Shown here: positions 5,794 to 7,145 of the stretch, in pieces
Position numbering within the stretch: position 1 is the stretch's first letter
Layout of the letters: each line of letters starts with the position of its first letter
NCBI GenBank assembly: GCA_017455085.1
Contig: JAFTBT010000175.1
Location: 1 to 7,145, forward strand
Origin: Synergistaceae bacterium
GTDB lineage: Bacteria; Synergistota; Synergistia; Synergistales; Aminobacteriaceae
DNA: 7,145 nt
Direction: 5' to 3'
Position numbers and translations under genes: made by a program
The notes under the pieces: model-generated
Seen by the model: only the letters and a program-made list of their open reading frames with translations
What the model was told of the DNA's origin: nothing
The model's database searches: none

Positions 5794-7145
5794 ATGATAC
5801 GACCTAATCGTAAGTACTTGGCCTTTTTTGTGGCCGCAGTATTGTTCGCTATGGTTACAGCAGGAGGCTGCGGAGGAAGTTCCAGCAACAATTTTTTCAA
5901 CGGCAACTCAGATATTACCGGAGTTAATGCAGTTCTTTCGGGAGTCTGGAGGCTCGACACAAGCGCAACGGATAATTTCGTCTCTATGGACGTGAACGGC
6001 ACACAGGCTTCTTTAGCGGTGGTTGATTTCGCTCTGCATTTCCGGAGCGTAGACGTTGAGGAAAGTTCCGGCACTGTCTGCTACGACGCGATTGTTATTT
6101 TTTCCAGCGACAGGGTCATTATTCCGGGAAACCTCGAAGGAGTCCAAGCAGATACCCAAATTCTTACGCCCGGCACGTGGAGCGTAACAGGGAAAAACAT
6201 AACAAATAACAACTTAACAGGGAATAGCATAACCTACACGATGACTCTCGGCGGCACAGAGGCCAACCCGTCATTACACCTCAGAACCAACACCAGACTT
6301 GCCAATGCCGATAACGTCACTTATGTCATGATCAGCCTGAACTTCAAGAAATACACCACTCACTCCGACATGACCAGCGAGGAAATGAACACCCTCATCA
6401 ATGGCACATGGCAGACTCCTCTCAGCAGACCAACTATCAGCGGCGGATTCATCTTCACCAGCGGAGACAGTCCCGCAGCTCCGGAGGGCGATGCTTCACA
6501 GGAACGCTCAGACGCGCCGAGAGTGAACGGTATGCGCGAGATTGATAACATATTCGCGAACCACATTTTTGAGGAAACAGACATTGCCGCAAGAACAACT
6601 AGACTCACGAGTCAGGTATCACTGGCTACGATGAACGCAAGCGGTGATTATGTCGGAATGGTGCAGCCGGTTATACTGCATGATTACGATGGTGCAAAGA
6701 TTACTCCTTTGTTCAACGGAGCTTACAGAATCGATATTACTTCACTGGATAGAGCGTTATTGCTGGTCGATGAGAATCATACTAATGCACGCATGATTAC
6801 CACGTCAGTACAGCTTGACGACAACGGCGGATTTGCTCAGGTCAGCACGATTCAGACTCTGGAGAAGAAACCCAGTAAAGACGAAAGCACCTTTAACATT
6901 ACGGAGCAGGTAGGTACAATCTGGACTTCAAAGGGTTTTGCGGTGGGAGAGATCCGCGATCCTTCAGCGTCAGGACTCGGACAGTCAGTAGAGTTTGATT
7001 TTCTTGGCCTGATATTCCCTGAAAATGCCGTAGACCTCGTAAACAGAACTTTCACTGTCAAAGTTACTGCTCAGTATCACGATACGAAACCCGAAAATGC
7101 TGCGTCAGGCTCAGGAAACATAAGCCGTGATATAGCCTTCACATA
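5794..7145 (+). CDS. Secreted lipoprotein of unknown function, 3'-truncated by window edge
   Basis: The frame is open from the ATG at 5794 to the window edge, giving 450 visible residues with no stop. The N-terminus has a basic start (R3, R6, K7), a hydrophobic stretch (about 8-23) and a lipobox-like AGGC ending at Cys26, followed by GGSSS. This fits a signal peptidase II lipoprotein; Ala rather than Leu at -3 is slightly off consensus. The mature part is rich in Asn, Thr and Ser with short alternating hydrophobic strands, which suggests a mostly beta fold on the cell surface or in the periplasm. Short G-x-W-type motifs recur: SGVWRL at 50-52, NGTWQT at 204-206 and a looser NGAYRI at 309-311. 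This could mean repeated lipocalin-like or beta-barrel modules, but that is inference. It is transcribed away from cheV from its own promoter. I do not recognise a family. Confidence 0.85.
   Translation, partial: MIRPNRKYLAFFVAAVLFAMVTAGGCGGSSSNNFFNGNSDITGVNAVLSGVWRLDTSATDNFVSMDVNGTQASLAVVDFALHFRSVDVEESSGTVCYDAIVIFSSDRVIIPGNLEGVQADTQILTPGTWSVTGKNITNNNLTGNSITYTMTLGGTEANPSLHLRTNTRLANADNVTYVMISLNFKKYTTHSDMTSEEMNTLINGTWQTPLSRPTISGGFIFTSGDSPAAPEGDASQERSDAPRVNGMREIDNIFANHIFEETDIAARTTRLTSQVSLATMNASGDYVGMVQPVILHDYDGAKITPLFNGAYRIDITSLDRALLLVDENHTNARMITTSVQLDDNGGFAQVSTIQTLEKKPSKDESTFNITEQVGTIWTSKGFAVGEIRDPSASGLGQSVEFDFLGLIFPENAVDLVNRTFTVKVTAQYHDTKPENAASGSGNISRDIAFT
6185..6233 (+). repeat. Short direct repeat, 30-nt period, inside the lipoprotein gene
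   Basis: A 19-nt stretch at 6185-6203 recurs at 6215-6233 with 17 of 19 bases matching. The 30-nt period is exactly ten codons, and the copies encode TGKNIT and TGNSIT. This looks like a local in-frame duplication. Confidence 0.65.

Noticed and set aside
5745..6074. Minus-strand open frame of 109 codons
   Set aside because: It overlaps the start of the lipoprotein gene and its promoter; the plus-strand frame has a ribosome site and a lipoprotein signal, and this one has neither.
6360..7061. Minus-strand open frames at 6360-6608 and 6852-7061
   Set aside because: Both are antisense to the lipoprotein gene and show no motif or ribosome site.

Overview
The window reads as a chromosomal segment of a motile, diderm-type bacterium of about 50% G+C. 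It holds seven protein genes in three blocks and no RNA gene, insertion sequence, phage gene or CRISPR array that I can see. The style of the genes (a primary sigma factor with a Lys/Pro/Ala linker, a CheV, and a Cys-Gly-Gly-Ser lipoprotein) made me think of a gut or rumen Synergistota relative. That is an impression from reading, not a search result, and I hold it at roughly 0.4.

Block 1 (1-1418, plus strand) is a tandem pair of ADP-ribosylglycohydrolase (DraG/ARH) family genes. The first is cut by the left edge. The second starts right at the stop of the first and is complete. About two thirds of their residues are identical over the shared region, so they arose by duplication. A hairpin with flanking A and T tracts (1425-1469) lies between this block and the next, and can terminate transcription from both sides.

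Block 2 (1499-5626, minus strand) is a tightly packed unit read right to left: cheV, an unrecognised 234-residue gene whose TTG start overlaps the cheV stop, rpoD (primary sigma factor, 5 nt later), and a two-helix RCK-type ion channel gene (17 nt later). The spacing suggests one transcript that joins chemotaxis signalling, the housekeeping sigma factor and an ion channel, which is an unusual grouping. The channel has a pore signature (GQGE) that departs from the K+ channel GYGD. The sigma factor has a repeat-encoded basic linker near its N-terminus.

Block 3 (5794-7145, plus strand) is a large secreted lipoprotein of unknown function, cut by the right edge. It is divergent from cheV across a 167-nt intergenic region that carries a good extended -10 promoter for the lipoprotein and a weaker candidate for the cheV operon.

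No clear new multi-gene system stands out. The best leads are the duplicated hydrolases, the atypical channel pore, and the cheV/unknown/rpoD/channel operon.
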